From NCBI GenBank assembly GCA_009840175.1, contig VXOI01000228.1:1-50571 (forward strand): 50,571 nt of DNA. Reading direction: 5' to 3'. The notes beneath the pieces are model-generated. The model worked only from the letters and a program-made list of their open reading frames with translations. It ran no database searches and was not told the origin of the DNA. A program made the position numbers and the translations under genes. Below, piece after piece: positions 29,518 to 38,767 of this stretch (the stretch's first letter is position 1; the number at the start of each line of letters is the position of its first letter). This DNA is from Chloroflexota bacterium. GTDB taxonomy: Bacteria; Chloroflexota; Dehalococcoidia; Lucifugimonadales; UBA3495.

Positions 29518-30033
29518 TCAGCCAAATAACGCCCTCCAGATTCGTCGGAGAATGCCGACGGAGTTGCGTTGTTGCCTCTCCTGTTCCAAATGGGCCACCC
29601 TCTCGGCTAACTCCCCTTGGAATTGCCGAATGTCCGCGGATTCCTGTTCCAGTCGGGCCACTCGCTCGACCAACTGCCCCTGTAATTGTCGAAAGTTTGT
29701 GGATTCCTGTTCCAACTGGCCCACCCGTCGGCTGGTGTCGGTCTGGTCGTGATGCAAGCCGACCGCTACCCGTGTGACCGCCTCAGTGAATTCGTCGAAC
29801 CGGCGGATGTCTGCGCCAGTAAGTACTTCCCCAGAGCGTTGGATGACCTGACCAGTGGACCTTGAGGCGTCGCTTATTTCTTGCCCGGCGCGTTGAAATC
29901 CCCGCCCGGCTCTATTGGCAGCGCGGCGCAACCACGAAGGACGTCCTTCAGATTCTTGGGAATTTTCGCCGCTTTGAGACGGTTGCTGTTCCGACATTGC
30001 GTCTTCTTTCGCCACTGTCAACCTCACCTCCAA
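29518..30033 (-). CDS. Coiled-coil protein with 21-residue tandem repeats
   Basis: VGQLEQESTNFRQLQGQLVER / VARLEQESADIRQFQGELAER / VAHLEQERQQR heptad repeats; start uncertain. Confidence 0.6.
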   Translation of the reverse strand: MEVRLTVAKEDAMSEQQPSQSGENSQESEGRPSWLRRAANRAGRGFQRAGQEISDASRSTGQVIQRSGEVLTGADIRRFDEFTEAVTRVAVGLHHDQTDTSRRVGQLEQESTNFRQLQGQLVERVARLEQESADIRQFQGELAERVAHLEQERQQRNSVGILRRIWRALFG

Positions 30034-30063
30034 TAGGAATTTTGCAGCTTCTGATTTCAGGTG

Positions 30064-30708
30064 TCACCCCTCAAACCCCTCCGCCCCTAGCAGCGGCACG
30101 AACCGGCAGGGGCCGAGAGCGCTGATGGACACGCCCTCGCCGGTTTTCAGCACCAGCAGCAGCTCCTGCTGCTCACGAGAACCGACGGGCAGGGTCATGC
30201 GTCCGCCCACCCGCAGTTGCGACAGCAGCGACTGCGGTATGGCCGGCGCGGCGGCGGCCACCAGTATGGCGTCGTAGGGGCCGTGCTCCGGGCAGCCGGG
30301 CACCGGCCCGGCCAGCTCCACCACCACGTTGCGGTAGTCCAGCTCCAGCAGCGTGGCCTCGGCTCGCGCGGCCAGCGCGGGCAGCCGCTCGACGGTGACC
30401 ACCATTCCGTCCGGGGCGGCCTTCGCCAGCACCGCCGCCTGGTAGCCGGACCCGCAGCCCACCTCCAGAACCTTGTCGCGGGGCGACAGGCGTAGGGCGG
30501 CAGTCATCTCCGCCACCATCATGGGCTGGGAGATGGTCTGCCCCTCTCCGATGGCCAGCGGTATGTCCAGGTAGGCCATGCTGCGCTGCTCCGGTGGCAC
30601 GAACCGTTCCCTCGGTACGGCGGCCATCGCTCGCAGCGTCTCCGGCGAGCGTATGCGCCCGGACAGCTTGGTCAGCAGCTCGGCCCGTTTGCGCTCCAAC
30701 TCGCTCAT
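30064..30708 (-). CDS. pcm: Protein-L-isoaspartate O-methyltransferase family protein (start 30708 or 30723)
   Basis: ERFVPPEQRSMAYLDIPLAIGEGQTISQPMMVAEMT, VLEVGCGSGYQAAVLA. Confidence 0.9.
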   Translation of the reverse strand: MSELERKRAELLTKLSGRIRSPETLRAMAAVPRERFVPPEQRSMAYLDIPLAIGEGQTISQPMMVAEMTAALRLSPRDKVLEVGCGSGYQAAVLAKAAPDGMVVTVERLPALAARAEATLLELDYRNVVVELAGPVPGCPEHGPYDAILVAAAAPAIPQSLLSQLRVGGRMTLPVGSREQQELLLVLKTGEGVSISALGPCRFVPLLGAEGFEG

Positions 30709-30817
30709 ACTGGATTTTAGCATGGGGACTGAATGCCGGATTCCGGGCGTTTGACACACCATAGGCCGCAACCTAGAATCGAGTACTGATACAGCAATTT
30801 CCAGGGCCGGAGGGTTC

Positions 30818-31900
30818 ATGCACGTCGGACTGGTGATGGAATGCGACTACCGCTATGGCGAGACCGAGCAGGCAGCCTTCGATGAAGCCTTTGCCATGGC
30901 AGAGGCGGCGGAGATGGGCGGACTGACCGGCGTTTGGCTGGCGGAGCGGCACTTCGCCGCGCCACGCAGCCCGCTGGACACCGGCGGAGCAGGCATTCCG
31001 TCAGTGGTGTCCGCGCCGCTCATCATCTCGTCGGCGATTGTGGCCCGCTATGAGAGTCTGCGGGTGGGCGTGGCGGTTAACGTGCTGCCCCTGGCGCATC
31101 CCATACGCATCGCCGAGGAAGTGGCGACGGTGGACCACATCAGCCGCGGCCGGGTCGAGTTCGGCGTGGGCCGCAGCGGATTCGCCCGGGCCTATGACGG
31201 CTACGGCATCTCCTACGCCGAGAGCCGCGAGCGCTTCCAGGAATGTCTCGACGTGATACTGTCCGCATGGACCAATGAAAGGTTCTCCTACGAGGGCAAG
31301 CACTACCGGTTCAACGACGTCTGCGTCATTCCCAAGCCCTTCCAGAAGCCCCATCCGCCGCTGCGCATCGCCGCCACGACGAAGGAGACCTTCCCGCAGG
31401 TGGGACGCGCCGGCATCCCCGTGTTCGTCGGGCTGCGGGGCATGGACCGCCCGGCCCTCGCCGACAGCCTGAACGCATACCGGACGGCGTGGAAGGAGGC
31501 CGGGCACGAAGGCGATGCCAGCGTATTCCTGCGCATCCCAGTCTTCGTGGGCGAGACCGACGAGCAGGCCCACGCCGACGCCGAGGAATCCACCATGACA
31601 GCCTACCGCCGTCTGGCCCAGAACTTCCTCAACAGCGCCACCGTGGCCGGGGCCACGCCCGACGAGGAGCGTGTTCAGCGAGGCCATCGTCTCTCCGCCA
31701 TTACCTACGAGGACCTGCTGCGCGACCGCCTGGCCTACGGCGGCCCGGACCGGGTGACCGAGTTGCTGCGCGAGATTATCGAAGAACTGCAACTGGACGG
31801 CGTGGTAGCCGAGGTCAACGTGGGTGGCGGCATCTCGAAGGACAAGGTGCTGGCGTCGGTCAACCGCTTCGCCACCGAGGTAGCCCCGGCCCTGCGCTGA
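30818..31900 (+). CDS. LLM class flavin-dependent oxidoreductase
   Basis: WLAERHFAAPRSPLD, VNVLPLAHPIRIAEEVATVDHISRGRVEFGVGRSG. Confidence 0.9.
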   Translation: MHVGLVMECDYRYGETEQAAFDEAFAMAEAAEMGGLTGVWLAERHFAAPRSPLDTGGAGIPSVVSAPLIISSAIVARYESLRVGVAVNVLPLAHPIRIAEEVATVDHISRGRVEFGVGRSGFARAYDGYGISYAESRERFQECLDVILSAWTNERFSYEGKHYRFNDVCVIPKPFQKPHPPLRIAATTKETFPQVGRAGIPVFVGLRGMDRPALADSLNAYRTAWKEAGHEGDASVFLRIPVFVGETDEQAHADAEESTMTAYRRLAQNFLNSATVAGATPDEERVQRGHRLSAITYEDLLRDRLAYGGPDRVTELLREIIEELQLDGVVAEVNVGGGISKDKVLASVNRFATEVAPALR

Positions 31901-31975
31901 CTTGGGTTTACCGGCACTCCATCATTCCCGCGAAAGCGGGAACGACGGAGAATTTGGCAACTCGTTTAGTGCTCC

Positions 31976-32097
31976 AGGGCCTTTCCAAAGCTCCCTCTTG
32001 TCGTCCTGAGCAAATCGAAGGGTCTCTATCCCAAGTATAGGATTCTTCGCTGCGCTCAGAATGACAGACGTAACGACAGCGGCTTTGGAAAGGCCCT
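31976..32097. repeat. MITE-like/hairpin repeat, copy 2
   Basis: Perfect 16-bp inverted ends AGGGCCTTTCCAAAGC / GCTTTGGAAAGGCCCT around TGTCGTCCTGAGCAAATCGAAGGGTCTCT...AGGATTCTTCGCTGCGCTCAGAATGACA. Confidence 0.85.
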
Positions 32098-32098
32098 G

Positions 32099-32875
32099 TT
32101 AGTGCTGAGCAGTAACTCGCGGCAGGATATAGCGGTCTATTGCGTAGGCCAAGCCGTCTGCCTCCACGGGCGGGGCTGACAGGCTCGCCGCGGCACGGAT
32201 TTCCTCCGGCGCGCCGCCCATTGCTATCGGCAGGCCGCAGGCCCGCAGCATGGGCAGGTCGTTGTAGCTGTCGCCCACGCAGGCCATCTCGGACGGCTCA
32301 ACGCCCAGCATCTCGCCCATGCGGGCGATACCGCTGCCCTTGTCCACCCCCTTCACGGTGAAATCCACCGCCCACAGGCCGTTGTAGGGCAGAGACGCCA
32401 GGATGACGCTCATCCGTGGGTGGTCGCTGAAGCGTACGGTCAACGCTTCCGCATTCTCTCGGGACATATCCAGCGCCGAAATGCGGACGATGTCCCAGTC
32501 GGGGATGTCGCTGACGCGGCGGAAGGTGCCCTCAACGTGAGTGGCGACGAAACGCGCCTCCAGCTCCCCGATGAGCGTCAGCACCTCCGAAGCCAGTTCC
32601 GGCCCCAGGTTGGCGCTCCAGATGTGGCGGCGCTCCACCGGGTCTAGGATGGCCGCGCCACCATCCGACAGTTGCGGCCCGGCCAGCCCAAGCTGCCGGG
32701 CGTACTCGAAGACATCCTGAGGCTCGCGCCCGGTGGCGATGAACACCGGAATCCGCGCCGAGAGCCGCACTATGGCGTCCTTCACTGCCGACGTGACACG
32801 CTCGTCCGGCCCGATGATGGTGCCGTCGAGGTCGAGGGCCGCTGCCCGGATAACCCCTTGAAATTCTGGTTCCAT
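32099..32875 (-). CDS. HAD family (Cof-type) hydrolase
   Basis: ALDLDGTIIGPDERVT, FIATGREP, KGSGIARMGEMLGV, CVGDSYNDLPMLRACG; start reassigned to ATG 32875. Confidence 0.9.
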   Translation of the reverse strand: MEPEFQGVIRAAALDLDGTIIGPDERVTSAVKDAIVRLSARIPVFIATGREPQDVFEYARQLGLAGPQLSDGGAAILDPVERRHIWSANLGPELASEVLTLIGELEARFVATHVEGTFRRVSDIPDWDIVRISALDMSRENAEALTVRFSDHPRMSVILASLPYNGLWAVDFTVKGVDKGSGIARMGEMLGVEPSEMACVGDSYNDLPMLRACGLPIAMGGAPEEIRAAASLSAPPVEADGLAYAIDRYILPRVTAQH

Positions 32876-32899
32876 ACAAGTGTTCCGCGCACAAATGAA

Positions 32900-32921
32900 G
32901 GGGCGCATGGCCATGCGCCCC
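32900..32921. repeat. Perfect 22-bp palindrome
   Basis: GGGGCGCATGGCCATGCGCCCC. Confidence 0.85.
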
Positions 32922-32946
32922 CGAGGATTCTGTTTACGAACGCGCC

Positions 32947-33237
32947 CTAGTCCAGTTTCAGATTGATTCTAATCCCGCCAACCCATCTGGCGAATAAATT
33001 ATATGCAAGAGGCGCGATAATCCCCACGGCCAGTCCGCCACCAGCGAACATCGCTGTCATGCCGGGAATTGCCGCAAAGGCAAGCCCGGTGCCTCCCCAG
33101 GACACTTGGCCCACGATGATATCGTAAATCGCCCCGCCAACAGAATAGATTATCCCCAGGGTCAAGCCCACAATTCCCATCAGAACCGTCAGGAACTTGG
33201 CTGAAGACAAAATCCCGATGCGCTTCAATTCTGTCAT
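32947..33237 (-). CDS. Small membrane protein
   Basis: Hydrophobic segments with C-terminal APLAYNLFARWVGGIRINLKLD. Confidence 0.6.
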   Translation of the reverse strand: MTELKRIGILSSAKFLTVLMGIVGLTLGIIYSVGGAIYDIIVGQVSWGGTGLAFAAIPGMTAMFAGGGLAVGIIAPLAYNLFARWVGGIRINLKLD

Positions 33238-33311
33238 TTTGGAACCGCTTCCCAGAATTTGCTTGTCTTGCTTCCTTGGAATTGCAAAGTTCGCGCCAAG
33301 ACATATTTGCG

Positions 33312-33353
33312 AGGCCCGTTCATTCCTTCAATTGAGTCGGAACGAACGGGCCT
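33312..33353 (-). terminator. Hairpin downstream of the VOC gene
   Basis: AGGCCCGTTCATTCC...GGAACGAACGGGCCT, 14 of 15 paired. Confidence 0.6.
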
Positions 33354-33428
33354 TGTTCCCTTAAAGGCTGCTCAATCGCCGACTAATCGACCGGCTCTTG
33401 AGAAACGGCAGGATTTTGCGGACGGGGT

Positions 33429-33884
33429 TTAGTCGAAGACCAGCGCGGTGTTCTGGCGACCGGGGCGGCGCATTTCTTCCAGTCCCTCTTCCGCGGTGTC
33501 GAAGGTGTTGCAGAACAGCTCGATGCCGTTGCCGTCCGGGTCCTGGATGTAGATGCTCTTGGTCATGCTGTGGTCAACGGTGCGGAGCTTGTCAACCTCG
33601 TAGTATTCCTGGAGCTTATGGTAGTAGTCCTTCAGCTCTTCGTAGTCCTCAACCTGGATGGCCATGTGGTTCAGGCCCAGACCGCCCTCGACCACTTCCT
33701 GCGCGCCTTCCTTGGCCTGGAACAGGGCCAGGTCGTGGTGGATGCGTCCGCAGGTCAGGAACGTGCCGAAGCCCGGCCGCTCCACGGCAACCTCGAATCC
33801 CAGGACTTCGGTGTAGAACCTGGTCGAAGCGTCCTGGTCCTTGACGTTGATTACCAGATGCCCAATCCTCTTCGGCTTCGCCAT
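33429..33884 (-). CDS. VOC family (glyoxalase/extradiol dioxygenase-like) protein
   Basis: RIGHLVINVKDQDASTRFYTEVLGFEVAVE, IYIQDPDGNGIELF. Confidence 0.9.
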   Translation of the reverse strand: MAKPKRIGHLVINVKDQDASTRFYTEVLGFEVAVERPGFGTFLTCGRIHHDLALFQAKEGAQEVVEGGLGLNHMAIQVEDYEELKDYYHKLQEYYEVDKLRTVDHSMTKSIYIQDPDGNGIELFCNTFDTAEEGLEEMRRPGRQNTALVFD

Positions 33885-33988
33885 TATTCCCTCCGTGTGG
33901 ACTCCTGCTGAGTCTCATTGCTAGTGGCACCTACTATACGCCAGCCCCCGTGTTTTGCCAAGATATCGAGACGTGGGCAACTAATCTC

Positions 33989-34732
33989 TTAACTGCCTTG
34001 CAGGTTTTGCAACTGCTCCCGCAGCCGCCTTACTTCTTCCTCCGCTGCCTGCAACGCCTCCTCGCTCTCCCTGTGAGTGCGAAGCCACTGCCCGGTCTCC
34101 GGGTCATACAGTCGCAGCTCCAACCCTTGCCTCGCGCAGATGTCCAGCGTCAGTACGTCGCTGCGGCCTCGCAGTGTGCCGTCGTTGTCAGTCTCCAGCG
34201 TTATTGGCTGGTACGCGCCGCCAGCTAGCCGCTCACCGACCAGTTGCGGCGTGAAATGCTCGCCGGTAGGGTCGAATCGCCAGTATTCGGTTACTCCCAT
34301 ACCGGCGTAAATGTCCCGCTTCTCCCCTGCGTCCCGCCGCCAGGTGCTTGGCGACGCGACTTCCATCACGAAGTCCGGCGCCTTCCCTTCCCGCCATACT
34401 ATCCAGGAATCCCGGAAATGCTTGCCTGCGGCCCCGAACACCACGAATACGTCCGGCGCAACCCGCGTTGCGTTATCGTTCATCCGGTAGTACATCAGCA
34501 TATCCCCGCCAACGTAAACGTCGGGCCGGCCCAGAAACCGGTTTTCCAGTACCGAAACGGTATCGGTCATCGCCACGTACTGCCACTTGTTCTCAGCCAT
34601 TGGTTCGCCATCCGAGGAAGGGTATTCGATGCTCAGGTCGTCTTCCGCTTCCTCGATGGATGGATGCCTGACGGACGCTGTAGTGCGTTTGGCTACCATG
34701 ATTGTCGCGCTCCTGGCTGGTGTCCTGACCAT
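33989..34732 (-). CDS. Uma2 family (DUF820) endonuclease-like protein
   Basis: VAPDVFVVFG, APDFVMEVASPSTWRRDAGEKRDIYAGMGVTEYWRFDP. Confidence 0.9.
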   Translation of the reverse strand: MVRTPARSATIMVAKRTTASVRHPSIEEAEDDLSIEYPSSDGEPMAENKWQYVAMTDTVSVLENRFLGRPDVYVGGDMLMYYRMNDNATRVAPDVFVVFGAAGKHFRDSWIVWREGKAPDFVMEVASPSTWRRDAGEKRDIYAGMGVTEYWRFDPTGEHFTPQLVGERLAGGAYQPITLETDNDGTLRGRSDVLTLDICARQGLELRLYDPETGQWLRTHRESEEALQAAEEEVRRLREQLQNLQGS

Positions 34733-34762
34733 TGGGGTAGACGGGAGGCTCGATTGAGAATA

Positions 34763-36214
34763 TCAACTGGAATGCAGGAAATCCAGCACCCGCTCCTTTG
34801 CCCCGTCACGGTTGTAGCTGCGGTAAAGCAGCAGGGCGTTGCGGGTGGGGTCACCGCCGAAGAAACGCTCGTACAGCACCTGCCGCCCGCCGAAGGCGCT
34901 GCACGCCACGTCCCACGCCAGCCGGAACAGCCGCACCCGCTCGCGGGCGTCGGCGGTGTCGGTGGTCAGGTAACGCTCCACCTCCGGGCCGATAGGCGCG
35001 TTGAAGTCGCCTTCCGACGGCAGGGCCATCAGGTTGCCGGAGCCCATAAGCTGCACGATTTCGGCCAGCCGGGGGTAGATGGTTGTAGGATACAACGCCC
35101 GGCCCACGGTAATCGGCCCCTGCGCCGGGCACATCACGCCGTAGTCGTTGACCCAGGCGTCGGCCTCCGATGCCCGCATACAGGCCTTCAACGTCTCCAG
35201 GTGGATGATGATTTCGGCGATTCGCTCCTGGACGTGCTGCAACTCGCCCGACCCGAGGGTGTCGGCCATCAGTTGCGCCAGCCCCAGGATGAACTCGGTC
35301 TTGACCACACAGCGGTTGACCACCTGGTAGCCGGAGTGGGTGGTGGACTGGGTGGCGAGGCCGTAGTTGTTGCACATATCCACGTCGCCCAGCAGGAATA
35401 CCCGCTCCCACGGCACCAGCACGTCATCGAAGAACACGATGCAGTCCATCTCTTCGAACCGCGACCCGAGGGGATGGTCGAAGTCTGAGCGTCCGTAGTC
35501 GAAGCTCTCGCGGCAGATGAACTTCAAGCCCGGCGTGTTGTTGGGGATGGCGAAGGAGAACGCCTGCCGCCACGACTCCGGCCCTATCATGTGCGTCCGC
35601 GTGGGGTACACGGCTATCTCGTCGGAAAGCGGCCCCAGCGTCGCCAGCACCCGGCTGCCCCGCACGACGATGCCCGCGTCGGTTTCCTTGACTACGGTGA
35701 GGGCCACCTGCTCGTCCAGCTTGTCCAGCACCCCGGACTCGCGGCGAGGTTGCAGGTTGACCAGCGTATGCGTCAGCGTTATGTCGTTCTCGCGGATGTG
35801 CTCGAAGTAGCGGCGCACGTTATCGGCGAACTCCGGCCTGTTCTGACCGAAGTACTCGGCCGCCCCGGCCCACCCGGCGATGGACACGTTCATAAAGTCG
35901 GGGGTCCGGGCCATCATGCCGCAGCCCACCCAGGCCCAATGCGTCATCATCCTGCGCCGGGTCAGTAGGTCATCCACCGTGCGCGGCACCATGAACGACA
36001 ACCCCACCGGATCCCCCGACGAAGGCGAGGGAAACACCATCTCACCCCCCACCTTCTCATCGTGCTGCCGGTCATACAGCGCCGCCACCGACTTCACGCC
36101 GCCCTTCAGCGCGGGATGCGTGGTGACGTCCTCAACCCGCTCGCCGCGCATCCACACCTCGGCGGGGTTCTCGCGCAGGTTGGCGATATACTGCTGTCCG
36201 GTCTTGGCTGGCAT
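34763..36214 (-). CDS. 4-hydroxyphenylacetate 3-hydroxylase (HpaB) family protein
   Basis: QYIANLRENPAEVWMRGERVEDVTTHPA, IVVRGSRVLATLGPLSDEIAVYP, FFDDVLVPWERVFL. Confidence 0.88.
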   Translation of the reverse strand: MPAKTGQQYIANLRENPAEVWMRGERVEDVTTHPALKGGVKSVAALYDRQHDEKVGGEMVFPSPSSGDPVGLSFMVPRTVDDLLTRRRMMTHWAWVGCGMMARTPDFMNVSIAGWAGAAEYFGQNRPEFADNVRRYFEHIRENDITLTHTLVNLQPRRESGVLDKLDEQVALTVVKETDAGIVVRGSRVLATLGPLSDEIAVYPTRTHMIGPESWRQAFSFAIPNNTPGLKFICRESFDYGRSDFDHPLGSRFEEMDCIVFFDDVLVPWERVFLLGDVDMCNNYGLATQSTTHSGYQVVNRCVVKTEFILGLAQLMADTLGSGELQHVQERIAEIIIHLETLKACMRASEADAWVNDYGVMCPAQGPITVGRALYPTTIYPRLAEIVQLMGSGNLMALPSEGDFNAPIGPEVERYLTTDTADARERVRLFRLAWDVACSAFGGRQVLYERFFGGDPTRNALLLYRSYNRDGAKERVLDFLHSS

Positions 36215-36312
36215 GACGTCTCCTTGACCACAAACAAAGAGTAAGTTTCAGCAACAATATATTACAGCCCTGCAAGGTATCACTTGCCTATCGTAGCCGA
36301 GCCGCTAGCAAA

Positions 36313-36352
36313 GCTCCCTCTCCCTATAAGCGAGAGGGTTGGGGTGAGGGTG
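36313..36352. repeat. CCCTCTCCC REP-like element
   Basis: CTCCCTCTCCCTATAAGCGAGAGGGTTGGGGTGAGGGTG. Confidence 0.8.
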
Positions 36353-36812
36353 AAATCGCTGGAGTACAAATTCCTGACACTTGCCCCTTGCCATCTCTTG
36401 TGACGCATCTCTAATGTAGGCAATATCAGCATCAACGCCCTCAACCCCCGCCATCAGGAACGTCCCCTAAAGATCAAGCCTGGAGCTGCCCGAAAGAGAA
36501 TCAAGAAAATCCTCTAATCACAAGAATCACAGTTCAGACAATGACCGGAAAAGACAGGAAATGACCGGAAAGTAAAAATTTTCCATCCCCGGAAAGGCCG
36601 AGAGACAGATGCTGTCAAGCGCAAATGCGTCCCCTGAGTACCGCAACATCCTGACACGATTCTGTCCAAAACTGCACAGAAGTGCACACAATTGCACACA
36701 TTTTAAGGGGTATGCCATCGCGCCGTGCGTCAGCGCCTGACCCGCCCGTATCAAAACGCACGGCCTTGTGATACATTGCGTCCACCTGAACTCCACCGTC
36801 AGGAGGTGCGCC

Positions 36813-37913
36813 ATGAAAGGCCGAGTTGTTGCCTGCGTCGAGTACGGCAAGCCCTTCGAGATACAAGAGTACGACGTTCCCGAACCCGCTCCCGGCGCAG
36901 TGCTGCTGCGCATGACCCAGGCGGGCATCTGCGGCTCCGACCTGCACGTCTGGCGCGGCGACCAGGTCAACGTGCCGCTGCCGCCCACCGGCCGCGCCAT
37001 GGGCCACGAGGGCACCGGCGTCGTCGAGACTCTCGGCGACGGCGTCACCACCGACTCCGCCGGTGCGCCCGTACAGAAGGGCGACCGGGTGGTCTATGCT
37101 GCGGTGTTCCCCTGCTACGCCTGCCACCAGTGCCTCAAGGGCAACACCAACTGGTGCATGAACCGCAATTACCCCGCCGCCGGAACCTGGCCCTACTTCA
37201 CCGGCACCTACGCCGACTTCCTGTACCTGCCACCGCGACACCCCTTCTTCCGCGTCCCCGACGAGCTGGACGACGACCTGCTGGGGCCGGTCAACTGCGC
37301 CATGGGCACCGTCACCACTGGCCTCATCCGCGCCGGGGCCGGCGAGGGTGACTACGTGGTCATCCAGGGCGCGGGCGGCCTCGGCGTCCACGCCACCGCC
37401 ATGGCCAAGGAGATGGGCGCAGACCGCGTCATCATCCTCGACCGCCTCGAGAACCGGCTGGAGCTGGCCGAAGCCTTCGGCGCAGACCACACCATCAACA
37501 TCGAAGAGTTCAACACCCCAGAGACCCGCGTCCGCCGCGTCAAGGAGCTGACCGATGGCCGCGGCGCCGACGTGGTGATGGAGCTGGTGGGCCGGGCCGA
37601 GCTGCTGGCCGAGGGCATAGATATGCTCAGCAACGGCGGCACCTTCATCGAGATTGGCGACATAGTGCGCGGGCGCGAGGTCTCCATAGACCCGTCCAAG
37701 CTGCTCCAGGGCAAGAACATCATGGGCTCGCTGATGTACCGGGCCGAGCTGCTGCCCCGGCTGCTCAACTTTCTGGTGCGTAACAGGGAGCGCCTGCCCT
37801 TCGAGCGCATCGTGTCGCACAAGTTCCCCCTGGCCGAGGTCAACGAAGCCTTCCCCCAGTGCGAGTGGGACCAGCGCCAGCCGGAGATAACGCGGGCCAT
37901 GCTGGTGCCGTAG
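36813..37913 (+). CDS. Zinc-binding alcohol dehydrogenase family protein
   Basis: GICGSDLHVWRGD, MGHEGTGVVETLGDGV, CxxC-type Cys cluster, GAGGLGVHATAMAKEMGADRVI; start reassigned to ATG 36813 after AGGAGG. Confidence 0.92.
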   Translation: MKGRVVACVEYGKPFEIQEYDVPEPAPGAVLLRMTQAGICGSDLHVWRGDQVNVPLPPTGRAMGHEGTGVVETLGDGVTTDSAGAPVQKGDRVVYAAVFPCYACHQCLKGNTNWCMNRNYPAAGTWPYFTGTYADFLYLPPRHPFFRVPDELDDDLLGPVNCAMGTVTTGLIRAGAGEGDYVVIQGAGGLGVHATAMAKEMGADRVIILDRLENRLELAEAFGADHTINIEEFNTPETRVRRVKELTDGRGADVVMELVGRAELLAEGIDMLSNGGTFIEIGDIVRGREVSIDPSKLLQGKNIMGSLMYRAELLPRLLNFLVRNRERLPFERIVSHKFPLAEVNEAFPQCEWDQRQPEITRAMLVP

Positions 37914-37943
37914 GAGGATTCGTAACCCAATCCCTGGAATAGC

Positions 37944-37974
37944 AATCGGCCCCGGGTATTTTCCGGGGCCGATT
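37944..37974 (+). terminator. Terminator-like hairpin after the Zn-dehydrogenase
   Basis: AATCGGCCCCGG-gtatttt-CCGGGGCCGATT perfect 12-bp stem. Confidence 0.65.
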
Positions 37975-38000
37975 CGTAGTCGTACGGTATTCACGTTACA

Positions 38001-38279
38001 ATGATTCAGAACTTCAGGGACAGAGACACCGCGCGGTTCAACAGCGGCGCAAGGATTGCAGCTTTTGAAGGATTCGCCAGGCAGGCGAGACAAAAGTTGA
38101 AAGATCTGGATGATGCCAATTCGCTGAAAGACCTGCTTGATAAGCCTGGCAATCACTTGGAATCACTAACAGGAAGGCGGACTGGACAATACAGCATACG
38201 TATCAACCGACAATGGCGCATATGTCTCAGATGGGCCGACGAAGGCCCATACGACGTTGAAATCGTGGACTATCACTAA
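38001..38279 (+). CDS. HigB-like (RelE/ParE superfamily) toxin
   Basis: DRDTARFNSG, LKDLLDKPGNHLESLTGRRTGQYSIRINRQWRICLRW...VEIVDYH. Confidence 0.92.
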   Translation: MIQNFRDRDTARFNSGARIAAFEGFARQARQKLKDLDDANSLKDLLDKPGNHLESLTGRRTGQYSIRINRQWRICLRWADEGPYDVEIVDYH

Positions 38280-38294
38280 TTTTAGGATTCCGAA

Positions 38295-38660
38295 ATGAAG
38301 ATTGACGACCGGCCCTATAAAGATGGCCTGCCCCCCATACACCCCGGCGAAAGCTTGGCCGACGACCTGAACGAAATGGAAGTCACGCCACAGGAGTTCG
38401 ACGTGATGTTGGCGGTGAAACCTGGCACCACTGCGGCAATACTTGAAGGCCTCCGTGACATAGACGCTGAATTCGCCCTGCGGCTGTCTCATTATTTCGG
38501 CACTACTGCAAGGTTTTGGATGAATCTCCAGGTTTCCTACGATCTGAAAATCGCGGAAAAGAATGTGGGGCCTGGTATTCTGAAGGAAGTAAAGCCTAAG
38601 CCCAAATATCTGCTCAGAGTCCCCGGCGATCCGCTTGTAGACGAGCTTTCAGACTTGTGA
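38295..38660 (+). CDS. HigA-like antitoxin
   Basis: IHPGESLADDLNEMEVTPQEFD...FALRLSHYFGTTARFWMNLQVSYDLKIA; directly follows the toxin. Confidence 0.9.
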   Translation: MKIDDRPYKDGLPPIHPGESLADDLNEMEVTPQEFDVMLAVKPGTTAAILEGLRDIDAEFALRLSHYFGTTARFWMNLQVSYDLKIAEKNVGPGILKEVKPKPKYLLRVPGDPLVDELSDL

Positions 38661-38767
38661 GACCCGGTTACCCGCGGTGGTTTGGTGTATTAGACAGGCC
38701 GCGAATTCGGTCCAAGCTCAACGTATGCTAGAATGCCCCTGAAAGCCCCAACAGCGAGGATTGACGC

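Noticed and set aside
31921-32100. CRISPR-like array from repeated short motifs
   Set aside because: The repeats are inverted arms of a single hairpin element, not regularly spaced direct repeats; no cas genes in the window.
34244-35488. 414-aa plus-strand ORF
   Set aside because: Antisense to Uma2 and HpaB-like genes; His/Gly/Arg-rich shadow translation.
36615-38156. 513-aa minus-strand ORF
   Set aside because: Antisense to the well-supported Zn-dehydrogenase; compositional artefact of GC-rich DNA with no recognisable domain.
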